This document shows positions 39,001 to 43,481 of a DNA stretch of 64,000 nt, piece by piece. The notes below the pieces were generated by a model. The model did no database searches and was not told where the DNA came from. It worked only from the letters and a program-made list of their open reading frames with translations. Positions within the stretch are counted from its first letter, which is position 1; the number at the start of each line of letters is the position of its first letter. A program made the position numbers and the translations under genes. Source of the stretch: Gordionus sp. m RMFG-2023 (lineage: Eukaryota > Nematomorpha > Gordioida > Chordodea > Parachordodidae); NCBI RefSeq assembly GCF_954871325.1, contig NC_088775.1, positions 34,759,561-34,823,560 of the forward strand. The letters are read 5' to 3'.

Positions 39001-41930
39001 TGATTTTCCCCAAATATTCCATTTTTTTGAAATTTAGAAACCCATATCATAGTATTATTTTCATATTTATAATGTATACAAACTTAAAAAAAAATTTCGA
39101 AACATCATAAGTGGTCAGGTAGCCTATTAGAAGGTTGAATTCTTTGGTATAGGCTAATAATAAAATCGCTTAGATTACAATTCTTATTTGGGGCTCATTA
39201 TTTTTGTAAAAATCTAATCCTGAACCGACCTTATACCTTTTCCATTTTTTCTTCATAGAATCTTAACCATCCGAGCCTATATAAGGTTCGATACTATCCA
39301 GATTCGTTTAAATATTCATCAAGGCTAATATATTATTTAAAATATTTAATTGATATACTAGTGATGTAAAGTAACGGCGTTACCCTTTTTAGTAGGGGTG
39401 TACCGATACCACTTTTTGGAGGCCGATCCGATATTAAATTGATATCGGCCGATTATCTATCCGATATCATATCTAATTTTGTATTCTGTAAAGATACCAA
39501 TGTTTAATTTTTAATATTAATTTTTAATATACTTTTTATTAGTATAACATCAAAAATTCAACTATACCATAACTTATGTCATTTAAATATATTATAATGA
39601 TTAGTTATAGTTTATATTCAATTAAATTGCAATTCTAAAAGTATATAAAATATTTTTTATTGTTAAATTACTTTTATATAATAAGTAATAACATTAATCT
39701 ATATATAATAATAAGTAATAAACAAATATATTATGAAATTTAAAATAATGTTTAACATTAATATATCGAAGATTTCTTTTTAGAAATAACAAAATTTCCA
39801 ATTTATCAGAGGTCAGCCTGTGGGGATGGTAACTGTCCATATCACCTGCTTCACTAAAATCAGATTCTGAAGAGATTATCGCACACTTTTATAAACAGAA
39901 TGCGCAAAAAAATAGCAATATGGCAGATGTTTATTAATTTATTATTATTAAAAAAATATACATAAAATTAATGATTTTAGATATAACTTTTTTATAACAT
40001 TTTATTTTTGTTTAAGACTCCATTTTATCGGATAGGGTGGGAAAATTTAATAATATTGGCCAATAACCGATATTTTAAAATGGGTGAAATATCGGCCCGA
40101 TCCGCTAAATAATATCGGTACATCCCTACTTTTTAGAAAAAGGAACTCATTTCATTACTTGATTATAAGGGTATCGAGTTTCTATATTTTTAGTAACGGT
40201 AACGCAATAGGGAAAAAAAATTATTTTTTCATATAATTTTAAACCGAGTTCATAATTCAGATAAACCACCAAAGTTTTTCATATTTATTTTATTCCAATT
40301 AATCTTGAATCAATCAGGTTATCGTCTATCTAGAATTGAAGTGCTCTACTTGACATTTTTGAATAAGTATTGGATTTTGATTGATTCATTTTCATAAATA
40401 TATAAATAGAAACTAAATTTAATATTAACTTTTGGACATGTTAGAGCACTGTTAATTTTGAGCTTATTTCATAATTTTTTTATATACTTTATGATATTAT
40501 CATATTTTATAATCACCCGTTGTGTACATTTTTTAAATTATATAATAATTATTCTAAAATATCTAAGTAGAAAATTATCAGTTAAATATTGGCATATTTT
40601 TTTATTCAGCTAAATTATTATTTCTATTAATAAATTAAATAACGATTGTGTGTCTATACTCTATATCATATAATTTGATGATATAGTAGTTACCATTATT
40701 CTAAAATATCTAAGTAGAAAATTATCAGTTAATTATTGCCATATTTTTTTATTCAGCTAAATTATTATTTCTATTAATAAATTAAATAACGATTGTGTGT
40801 CTATACTCTATATCATATAATTTGATGATTTATCGTAGTTACCTATGTTTATTTTGCTTTTGAACAAAAATAATTTATAAAATATGTATTTGCTCTACGT
40901 AAAATTTTTGATTATTTGAATAAAGTTATCACAAAAAGTTTTTAGTTAAAATTTTTTTTAGCCTATCATTTAGAAACAGTATTATAAATTACCTCTCCAT
41001 TTTTTATTTATAATCTATAAATTCAATTCTTAACAATTTTGTAAGTAGAGCACCCCAATTTTAGACTAAAATTCCCTTAATTATAATTAATTTTATAACG
41101 AATATATGTCAATATTACTTTTTTCAGATGAAAACGATTTAACTCTGCCATGGCCCCCAGTATGAAATATTTTTACACAAATAAAGAAAACATATTCTAT
41201 ACTTTGTAAGTGTAGATTATGCCCTAATTTTAACCTCGATATCCAGCAGCCCAAATCTAAAAAATAAGGTTAAAATATGTTCTGATTAAGATTGATGAGG
41301 ATCTGAAATGCAAATTCTTGTGAAGATGGACCAATAAGTTTTTTTTTAAATAAAGACTGCGCCAGATTACCCTGTTTAGCACAAGCTATATTGAGTATAA
41401 GAACTCTTGTTTATCTGATCAAAATTTTGAAACTCAATTGTTAAAAATTATTAATATATTATTTTTATATAATTTTATTTTTAGTATTTTTTAAGTAACT
41501 TATAACTTTTTTAAATAACGAGTAGCGCGTTTCTTTTTTCGAACATAACGAATAACTCATTTTTTTGGAAGTAACGTTTATAACACTAATAAATACAAGC
41601 ATTGGTTAAATCTATTTTATTTATATATATTAAATCAAATTATACAAAAAAATTAAACCCTGAAAAAATGACAGTATGGGTTTAATCATTAACTCTAAGT
41701 TCGTTTTTGAATTTTTTATATGATGATTTTATCCCATGTATCATAATTTAGATTATTTCATCAATCTTTCAGAGGACTTGGGATTTTTTGCTTCGGATCT
41801 ATTAAGAATGGTACGCCATTTTTTGGTTATCGAGGATAGACAAAGTTTTGAAAAAGATGCCCTCTTAGACGCTTACATCGATCACAAACATTTAATTGAT
41901 AAATTATGTCGTATTCGTCTATGGGAATAG
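43..41930 (+). CDS. COG7: COG7, conserved oligomeric Golgi complex subunit 7 (15 visible exons; 5' end outside window)
   Basis: COG7 is a lobe B subunit of the COG tether, which holds retrograde vesicles at Golgi membranes. Exons: 43-87, 127-267, 939-1154, 1199-1331, 3248-3342, 4036-4176, 4510-4699, 7214-7350, 7512-7670, 8142-8347, 8792-9008, 27867-28061, 30996-31137, 35736-35882, 41752-41930 (TAG stop). They sum to 2343 bp with all junction phases compatible, which strongly supports the model. Colinear matches to remembered animal COG7 include KILKDINTLNLENNFL (family KVLRDVEALKQEASFL), SEYITE-IGQYLLLLP (LEYISN-IGQYIMSLP), AEYWLQYLIDYTCQAL ([16 protein letters not shown]) and DI-DYFINLSEDLGF ([14 protein letters not shown]). 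The start codon and the first ~40-60 residues are upstream. Introns 1 and 3 are 39 and 44 bp, while intron 11 is 18.9 kb of nested transposons. No exon is broken, so the gene looks functional. Confidence 0.92.
127..267 (+). CDS. COG7: COG7 visible exon 2
   Basis: Forty-seven codons, phase 0 at both ends, acceptor GAGCAG and donor GTAATT. It encodes the N-terminal coiled coil; LLYTISKILKDINTLNLENN matches the heptad-rich family stretch around KVLRDVEALKQEA. It begins 39 bp after the previous exon. Confidence 0.9.
553..620 (+). repeat. Poly-C-led direct repeat, copy 1 (intron 2)
   Basis: A run of C, then CTCTTATATGTTCTTT, a T-rich stretch and TGTTTACATAATTTTTTT. The same string recurs at 1504-1566 in intron 4, about 950 bp away and in the same orientation. 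Confidence 0.7.
939..1154 (+). CDS. COG7: COG7 visible exon 3
   Basis: Seventy-two codons after acceptor TTCAG, donor GTAAAG, phase 0. It continues the coiled coil: MDKMRNRLRDVNCAILEAQN followed by a WNGL segment matches the family stretch [22 protein letters not shown]. The acceptor is set by phase rather than by the upstream open frame. Confidence 0.9.
1199..1331 (+). CDS. COG7: COG7 visible exon 4
   Basis: Follows a 44-bp intron. The peptide HESKLEKLRTLQEDLENCI matches the family stretch around HLEALKNRLEALASPQI. It ends with one extra base (phase 1), completed by AT at the start of the next exon to give Asp. Confidence 0.88.
1504..1566 (+). repeat. Poly-C-led direct repeat, copy 2 (intron 4)
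   Basis: Second copy of the repeat at 553-620: poly-C, CTCTTATATGTTCTTT, T-rich filler, TGTTTACATAATTTTTTT. Confidence 0.7.
1786..2679. mobile_element. W1: non-autonomous hAT-like element, 894 bp
   Basis: The ends CAGAGACCTGCA and TGCAGGTTTCTG are inverted repeats, flanked by a perfect 8-bp TSD ATTTAAAC (1778-1785 and 2680-2687). Subterminal GGCCCGG/CCCGGGCC-rich blocks at both sides stand out from the AT-rich background. No transposase remains. MITE1 sits inside. Lies in COG7 intron 4. Confidence 0.85.
1993..2187. mobile_element. MITE1 of the TAGTGTTGTTAAACGGCTCG family, inside W1
   Basis: Terminal inverted repeats GTTGTTAAACAGCTCG and CGAGCCGTTTAACAAC with an inner GAGCCGATTTTTAAAAACGG stem, about 195 bp. 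Two further copies are at 10008 and 45390. The TSD is not recognisable, so this copy looks old. Confidence 0.75.
2700..3247. other. Intron sequence with nothing recognised
   Basis: AT-rich remainder of COG7 intron 4. No coding pattern, paired repeat or RNA gene was seen. Confidence 0.4.
3248..3342 (+). CDS. COG7: COG7 visible exon 5
   Basis: Short exon encoding DVDLNDINSLISMYSEIDLR and then a QYCEKC segment; family FTEIDRMPQLLAYYYKC. Enters in phase 1, leaves in phase 0. Intron 4 before it (1332-3247) carries element W1. Confidence 0.88.
3592..3818. mobile_element. Possible small MITE in COG7 intron 5
   Basis: The left side AGAGGTCTGTAATGGTC and the right side CCATTGCAGGTTATT form an imperfect inverted pair with W1-like ends. 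There is no clear TSD. Just downstream (3838-3945) lie AACTAGTTAC-type fragments resembling the ends of Q1. Confidence 0.4.
4036..4176 (+). CDS. COG7: COG7 visible exon 6
   Basis: Forty-seven codons after acceptor ATGCAG; the peptide begins IWINNRWISMM and contains DDRIVAFVNSLNEYY, corresponding to the family region [25 protein letters not shown]. The donor is taken as GTTTTT at 4177; it is weak, so this exon end is less certain than the start. Confidence 0.78.
4510..4699 (+). CDS. COG7: COG7 visible exon 7
   Basis: Begins LTWNQQLFPDCYVQVSNRVV, matching the family stretch [20 protein letters not shown]. It leaves in phase 1 (donor GTAATA). Intron 7 after it (2.5 kb) is almost entirely element E1. 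Confidence 0.9.
4985..6968. mobile_element. E1: long-TIR DNA transposon, ~2.0 kb, in COG7 intron 7
   Basis: Inverted repeats of about 650 bp (4985-5640 and 6290-6968) with ends GGATCATTGCACGTCAAATC and GATTTGTC..-type complement. Flanks TCTA and ACTA fit a 4-bp TSD with one change. The unique core around 5700-5770 can be read as VKERCGGHSHGKGPCEGL, the HGKG-x-CDG motif known from uncharacterised transposase-like proteins of invertebrates (usual form SHGKGPCDGIGGT). Only fragments of the protein remain. Confidence 0.8.
7214..7350 (+). CDS. COG7: COG7 visible exon 8
   Basis: The entering phase makes AAG (Lys) across the junction, then VDAIPNIHDTLKFLDALYYP and LYKVL; family ELVDAVYDPYKPYQLKY. 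Donor GTATAT, phase 0. Confidence 0.9.
7512..7670 (+). CDS. COG7: COG7 visible exon 9
   Basis: Fifty-three codons, phase 0 at both ends. The core LLKKFQDAFTILVGEFAVAI corresponds to the family stretch [20 protein letters not shown]. Base composition is richer in GC than the surrounding introns. Confidence 0.9.
8142..8347 (+). CDS. COG7: COG7 visible exon 10
   Basis: Encodes LASIKNKI, PWQTALDPLMKICHFLGLL and FSTHFQQKELL, in the same order as family LQSIRKK, DWTAFQNSIRIIATCGELL and GDFEQQLANRIL. Ends CAG|GTAAAA in phase 2. Confidence 0.92.
8792..9008 (+). CDS. COG7: COG7 visible exon 11
   Basis: The start is chosen at 8792 because only this AG supplies the single base that completes a Ser codon from phase 2. 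It ends SHNQAMTIAYE and joins across 18.9 kb to EAFRPLCIFSIKAL, matching family [20 protein letters not shown]. Confidence 0.88.
9009..10007. other. First kilobase of COG7 intron 11, unassigned
   Basis: About 1 kb of AT-rich sequence with no paired terminal repeats, no exon-like frame and no RNA gene seen. Confidence 0.4.
10008..10204. mobile_element. MITE2 of the TAGTGTTGTTAAACGGCTCG family
   Basis: Left end TAGTGTTGTTAAACGGCTCG and right end AGCAACACTA with the shared inner GAGCCGATTTTTTAAAA stem. Same length class as MITE1 and MITE3 (about 200 bp). The flanking 8-mers are only weakly alike. Confidence 0.8.
10400..12390. mobile_element. E2: long-TIR DNA transposon, 1.99 kb
   Basis: Ends GGGCCATTCCATGTCAAATC and its complement GACTTAGAATGGCCC, with a perfect 4-bp TSD GTAT (10396-10399, 12391-12394). 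The inverted repeats are about 500 bp each (to ~10900 and from ~11885). The inner kilobase keeps protein fragments: an NPFNLQRHDYYRENLRK-like stretch at ~11312-11400 that recurs in E3 and E5 as NPFNLDKHIL, and a Lys-rich tail near 11560-11640. Confidence 0.85.
14846..17692 (+). CDS. Reverse transcriptase / restriction-like endonuclease of a non-LTR retrotransposon
   Basis: Intact 948-residue single ORF of a LINE-like element. An N-terminal zinc finger has C32, C35, H50, C57. Reverse transcriptase follows: KPDGGTRPIAVG (~325-336), catalytic D396 in LDFKNAFNSLHR, GIQQGDPLGPLLF (~446-458) and the YLDD box at 481-484. The C-terminus has C776-x2-C779-x9-H789-x3-C793, then R835-P836-D837 with D853 fifteen residues later. 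This is the CCHC plus RPD...D layout of the restriction-like endonuclease of R2-type elements. Such proteins nick DNA and prime cDNA synthesis at the nick. Met28 is an alternative start. A-rich sequence follows the stop (to ~17825); the 5' end of the element was not located. The clade is not assigned. Confidence 0.9.
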   Translation: MPFSLTLYKQYWVLSTLQSILTYPQTSMSTICNICAKLIKVTKGNLLYKHSYKGSTCPSSQKSPTNEILTIPKPLFNIIEPHPPPINTDFLERFFEWKKRPTLTHLPNKSRNLISNFVIKLITKVNDNLNCLKSWEDLLTFSHKCLIRPANKETPLHEQIKSNIDNFDNIQMINYNHNVKKQVDDITHKCKIISNKIDQGDIGGAIKLISSDNHLSPINEETLQLLKQLHPEASTDNLPISPIHQTVIFTSDEIVNAINSFNKNSAGGLNGFRPSYFQYLINPKNPSHSSVIKVLTTFCNNIINNDIPIQTHQILFGARLIALSKPDGGTRPIAVGSFFRRLIAKIIIEHIKHDAVNILNSYQLGFGIKGGCEIVAHTLRIYLENPPPDSVICKLDFKNAFNSLHRTSFLKFFYETFPCYSKFIESSYGFQTPLTYGSYQILSQEGIQQGDPLGPLLFCFGIHHLIYQIKQNFNLDLNLWYLDDGTICGPSANVLSALKHLEIDSQAIGLVLNINKTELCFLNNKPQKLEGYKIIAPDSLTLLGSPLANATKSEDFLNKIFKSFYSMEHILSLLPAHQSLFLIRKCLYIPKFMHIFRSSSFFKNNEFISKIQDKFKIFLEKILNINLNSFNWSLAQLPSKLGGLDFFPLNLLSLSSFVSSRLSNNSIISGFICPTDRLLDDSIDKWKANTPINTVLPSIITHKNFFTPLISKYQTDISVNPPLDCIQLLQLSDRLGGHEWLESLPSRNLGNLLSDEQLRVTIGLRLGCDIVQPHACVKCKSPVDSKGRHVLNCIFSQGRHQRHSAVNHIINRSLTAAHIPNNLEPSNLSQVDGLRPDGMTTIPWALGKSLIWDYTCVSSFPSNINFNLITQAEIKKINKYKNFKNFLFTPVVTSTNGHFSPSTFLFLKNLANKIRLFTNEPREFLFIRQKIQIEIFRHNYGSFLGTQF
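17693..18225. other. LINE 3' tail and resumed L1 sequence
   Basis: An A-rich tail runs to ~17825. From about 17900 the DNA is L1 again, since 18005-18225 aligns with 29515-29700 of the L2 copy (for example TTGAAGAT..ACTGATAT and CTTTTTGG.CACATT). The exact junction was not resolved. Confidence 0.6.
18292..18420 (+). repeat. Subterminal short tandem repeat of N1, left arm
   Basis: About four copies of a ~32-bp unit built on AAAATCGGCTAAGCCTAATT followed by AGGTATAGCC. The right arm has the complementary CGATTTTTAGGCTTAGCC repeats at 22730-22835. Such sites in transposons often bind transposase (inference). Confidence 0.85.
18900..20815 (+). repeat. ~118-bp tandem array, left arm of N1 (about 16-17 units)
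   Basis: The unit contains TGACAATTGTCATAAT, TTTTGACGAAAATATGTTAA, AATAACATGTGTAAATATAA and TTTAGTGAAGATGTACC. The TGACAATTGTCA motif recurs at about 18903, 19020, 19140, 19258, 19376, 19494, 19612 and so on to 20752. Some units are shortened by 5-20 bp. TGACAATTGTCA is itself a perfect 12-bp palindrome. Confidence 0.92.
21105..22265 (-). repeat. ~118-bp tandem array, right arm of N1 (about 10-11 units, inverted)
   Basis: The same unit in the opposite orientation (GGTACATCTTCACTAAATTT, ATTTACACATGTTATTAATA), with motif spacing near 105-120 bp. It has fewer units than the left arm, so the palindrome is lopsided. Confidence 0.9.
27101..27866. other. End of COG7 intron 11, unassigned
   Basis: AT-rich DNA between E3 and exon 12. 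AACCGGTCGATTCGGG and GGAACCTGAAC-type fragments at 27570-27830 look like eroded transposon ends, but no pair was found. Confidence 0.35.
27867..28061 (+). CDS. COG7: COG7 visible exon 12
   Basis: Sixty-five codons, acceptor TTATAG, donor GTTATC, phase 0. Ends PALHMAYIPSEYITE, matching the family stretch PAFSLTPLEYISN. It is the first exon after the giant intron, and its intactness shows that the intron is presumably removed. Confidence 0.9.
29114..29991. mobile_element. L2: short relative of L1, ~0.88 kb, inside E4
   Basis: Ends AGTGCCGTAAAC and CGTTCGTTTACAACATT with GAACGCGTTC-type subterminal blocks. TSD AGTATTCA/AGTATTGT, 6 of 8. It has neither the LINE nor N1, and it keeps GATGATGATAAAAACTGATG followed by CTTACGCTAATCTATAAA at the place where N1 interrupts L1. 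Confidence 0.82.
30167..30245. mobile_element. Fragment with CAGAGATA.AC end, related to Y1
   Basis: CAGAGATAGACATTTTTAAG is followed by GC-richer AAGCCTGGCTAAGCCCGG, resembling the left end of Y1 at 36172. No opposite end was recognised. Confidence 0.4.
30996..31137 (+). CDS. COG7: COG7 visible exon 13
   Basis: Begins IGQYLLLLPQYLESY after a TTTCACAG acceptor; family NIGQYIMSLPLNLEPF. Leaves in phase 1 (donor GTACAT). Longer open frames on both strands here are shadows of this exon. Confidence 0.92.
32260..34009 (-). pseudogene. hAT transposase of P1, degraded
   Basis: Four minus-strand blocks run in transposase order. A BED-type zinc finger (33731-34009) has C-x2-C in CNHCKS and HYNRFH. 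A central block (33281-33529) has HSGENIFKAFIKII, TLDNATNN and IRCFAHVINL. There is a linker block (32644-32970). The C-terminal dimerization block (32260-32496) has DPLMWWKTKA and GTSTACERLFSVG. A small intron fits between 33003 and 33066. The blocks are separated by stops and frame changes, so this is a broken copy of a cut-and-paste transposase. Confidence 0.82.
34079..35032 (+). mobile_element. Q1: non-autonomous hAT inside P1, 954 bp
   Basis: Ends TAGTGATGTTAAGGTAACTA and TAACTTTTAACATCACTA, with many AACTAGTTAC subterminal repeats. Perfect 8-bp TSD ATTTTTAT (34071-34078, 35033-35040). It retains the transposase C-terminus on the plus strand (34530-34690). Confidence 0.9.
34530..34690 (+). 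pseudogene. hAT transposase C-terminal remnant in Q1
   Basis: Reads TSSAPVERLFSLGKLIFGDK followed by RARLLDNNFEINLLLKANKHL and a stop, the hAT dimerization domain end. Nothing of the upstream catalytic region is kept, so Q1 depends on other copies for movement. Confidence 0.8.
35736..35882 (+). CDS. COG7: COG7 visible exon 14
   Basis: Encodes AAEYWLQYLIDYTCQALVKD and later LICDI, matching family [20 protein letters not shown] and LATDI. Phase 1 entry and exit. The entering codon becomes ATC. Confidence 0.92.
36172..36742. mobile_element. Y1: short hAT-like element
   Basis: Left CAGAGATATACCCATTAAAG; right side complement AAGAGATTTCAATATGCTAT. Subterminal GCGGGCG / GCCCGCC blocks occur on both sides (36190-36260, 36635-36720). 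No coding sequence. The right boundary is approximate. Confidence 0.6.
37251..39155. mobile_element. E5: long-TIR element in COG7 intron 14
   Basis: The left end ATTATTCCATGACAAATCAG and the following ~400 bp pair with the complement of 38800-39110. The core keeps the same order as E3: an ATTTGGATAAACATATA stretch near 37788, then a plus-strand frame at 38424-38540 reading FFVIPHGKHWQRLAARASLQ, the HGKG...KRLAARASLQ signature with the middle damaged. The right terminus is eroded. Confidence 0.72.
39393..40128. mobile_element. S1: hAT-like element inside M2, 736 bp
   Basis: Ends TAGGGGTGTACCGATACC and GGTACATCCCTA with CCGATATC/GATATCGG subterminal repeats. Perfect 8-bp TSD CTTTTTAG (39385-39392, 40129-40136). 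No transposase remains. S2 inside M1 is the same family. Confidence 0.9.
40551..40830 (+). repeat. Two-copy tandem duplication, period 147 bp, in M2
   Basis: Copies start at 40551 and 40698 with ATTCTAAAATATCTAAGTAG and share ACGATTGTGTGTCTATACTC. Only a few differences are seen, so the duplication is recent. Confidence 0.9.
41752..41930 (+). CDS. COG7: COG7 last coding exon
   Basis: Completes Asp across the junction, then YFINLSEDLGFFASDLLRMV and a C-terminus ending CRIRLWE with TAG at 41928-41930. The family counterpart is [22 protein letters not shown], ending near ATMRSVNY. Element M2 ends only ~160 bp before the acceptor. Confidence 0.92.
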
Positions 41931-41937
41931 GATTAAA

Positions 41938-42330
41938 ATTGTAGTTATACCATATCTTTTGATAATTTTGGGCTACATTAAGACGGGTTATTCATTACAA
42001 ATTTTAATAAAATTTAGGGTTACGGGCATATTTTTATGGATGACGGGGGTCGCATATAATATTGTTATATATAATATAATACACAGGTTGTTTTATTTAT
42101 TTGATATCTGATTTAATATATTGTAATTGTTGTTATACCATATCTTTTGATAATTTTGGGCTACATTAAGACGGGTTATTTATTACAAATTTTAATAAAA
42201 TTTAGGGTTACGGGCATTTTTTGTGGATGACGGGGGTCGCATATAATATTGTTATATATAATTTAATATAATACATGAGCTGTTCAACAGGTTGTTTTAT
42301 TTATTTGATATCTGATTTAATATATTGTTT
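41938..42330 (+). repeat. Two-copy tandem duplication immediately 3' of COG7
   Basis: Copies at about 41938 and 42126 share ATACCATATCTTTTGATAAT, GGATGACGGGGGTCGCATAT and GTTATATATAA. The second has ~20 extra bases. It starts 8 bp after the COG7 stop, so it probably lies in the 3' untranslated region. Confidence 0.88.
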
Positions 42331-43407
42331 GATGGCTTCAGCACATTTTTAAATAAATATCACTAATTGCTTTGTCTTAATTCTAAGAATATTCTAATTA
42401 CTTTTTATTAGAAACAAAGATACTATTTTATTTTTACGCTTGTATTTTCCAGCCCGAAGATTGACCTTATTTTTATAAAATAAATTGCTTTGTCCTTAAT
42501 CCTAGAACTTTTAATTCTTGTTTTTTTTAATAAATGTCATTTTTTAAATTTTTCCGTCCTATTTTTTTTAACTAAGCTCGGAACGGTTTTAAAAAAATTA
42601 AGCTGGAACCCAGCATTGGATTAATAATCCTAATTCCCTCGTTATTTTAATAGATTTTAATGACGATAACGTTTTTACCATTCCTTATTCCCTTAAATTT
42701 TAAAAAATAAAACTACCCCAAAAATAGATTAGAAATCTTGTATTGTTTGCTGGTAAATTCAGCAGGTAGAATTTTTAAATCGGGTGGAAAATAAGATTAT
42801 TATATGTTTTTCATAATGTTGATCTTGCGTCATACCCATTGTAGTAGATGCCTGTGCAGGTGGAAGGAGGGAGAAAAATATTTTATAGACAACTGGCTGA
42901 CTGACGAATTATTTTAAAATATTTCACAAACAAATTTCAACAAAAACTTAGGCCTATTTTTATAAGTTGTTGATAAAAAAAGCCTTATTTTCACAATCTG
43001 CATTAAATTTGGCAAAACCTTCAATTGCAAATATAGTTTAATTTTTATTTACTTTAAATTTTTTGTATGATCTTTTGTGCATTTATTTTCCCAAAAATTT
43101 TAGTCAAAATATTTTAAAATTTAATAATAATATATTTTTCATCAGTAACAATTAAAATTTAACAATGGCAATATTGTATATAATAAAATAATAATTGAAT
43201 CATGCTAATAAATATATATTAAAAACATTTAAATATTTTTCCCCACAAATAAAATCATTGCTAGAATGGAGAGCAGAAAGATAGTTATTCATCATATTTA
43301 CGAAAGTATGTTAAAGAAAATGATGGAAAGAGTGACGATCTTCAACTGTGTTACAAATAAATTTTACTCGAAAAATCTTACATGTGTATGAATAAATTTG
43401 AGTTTCA
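42331..43407. other. Intergenic DNA between convergent COG7 and syntaxin genes
   Basis: About 1 kb, AT-rich. Candidate AATAAA-type signals are too frequent in this composition to choose one. No gene or paired repeat seen. Confidence 0.4.
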
Positions 43408-43481
43408 TCATAAAAAAAATAAGATAAAAAGTATGAAGAGGACGAGTGATAAGATGGCAATGGCCCACCATTGTTTCTTGT
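43408..43481 (-). CDS. STX6: Syntaxin-6-like exon D (tail anchor and stop)
   Basis: Asp is completed across the junction, then KKQWWAIAILSLVLFILFIL-FFL and TGA. A hydrophobic stretch of about 19 residues at the very C-terminus is the usual SNARE tail anchor; STX6 has [20 protein letters not shown] here. Confidence 0.92.

Larger units (their letters stand above)
39359..41588. mobile_element. M2: hAT-like element ending just before COG7 exon 15
   Basis: Ends TAGTGATGTAAAGTAACGGC and AAGTAACGTTTATAACACTA with TAACG-rich subterminal DNA. The inner segment near 41380-41440 (AACTCTTGTTTATCTGATCA) is the complement of 53995-54030 in M1, so both belong to one family. Flanking 8-mers agree at only 5 of 8. 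S1 sits near the left end. Confidence 0.7.
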
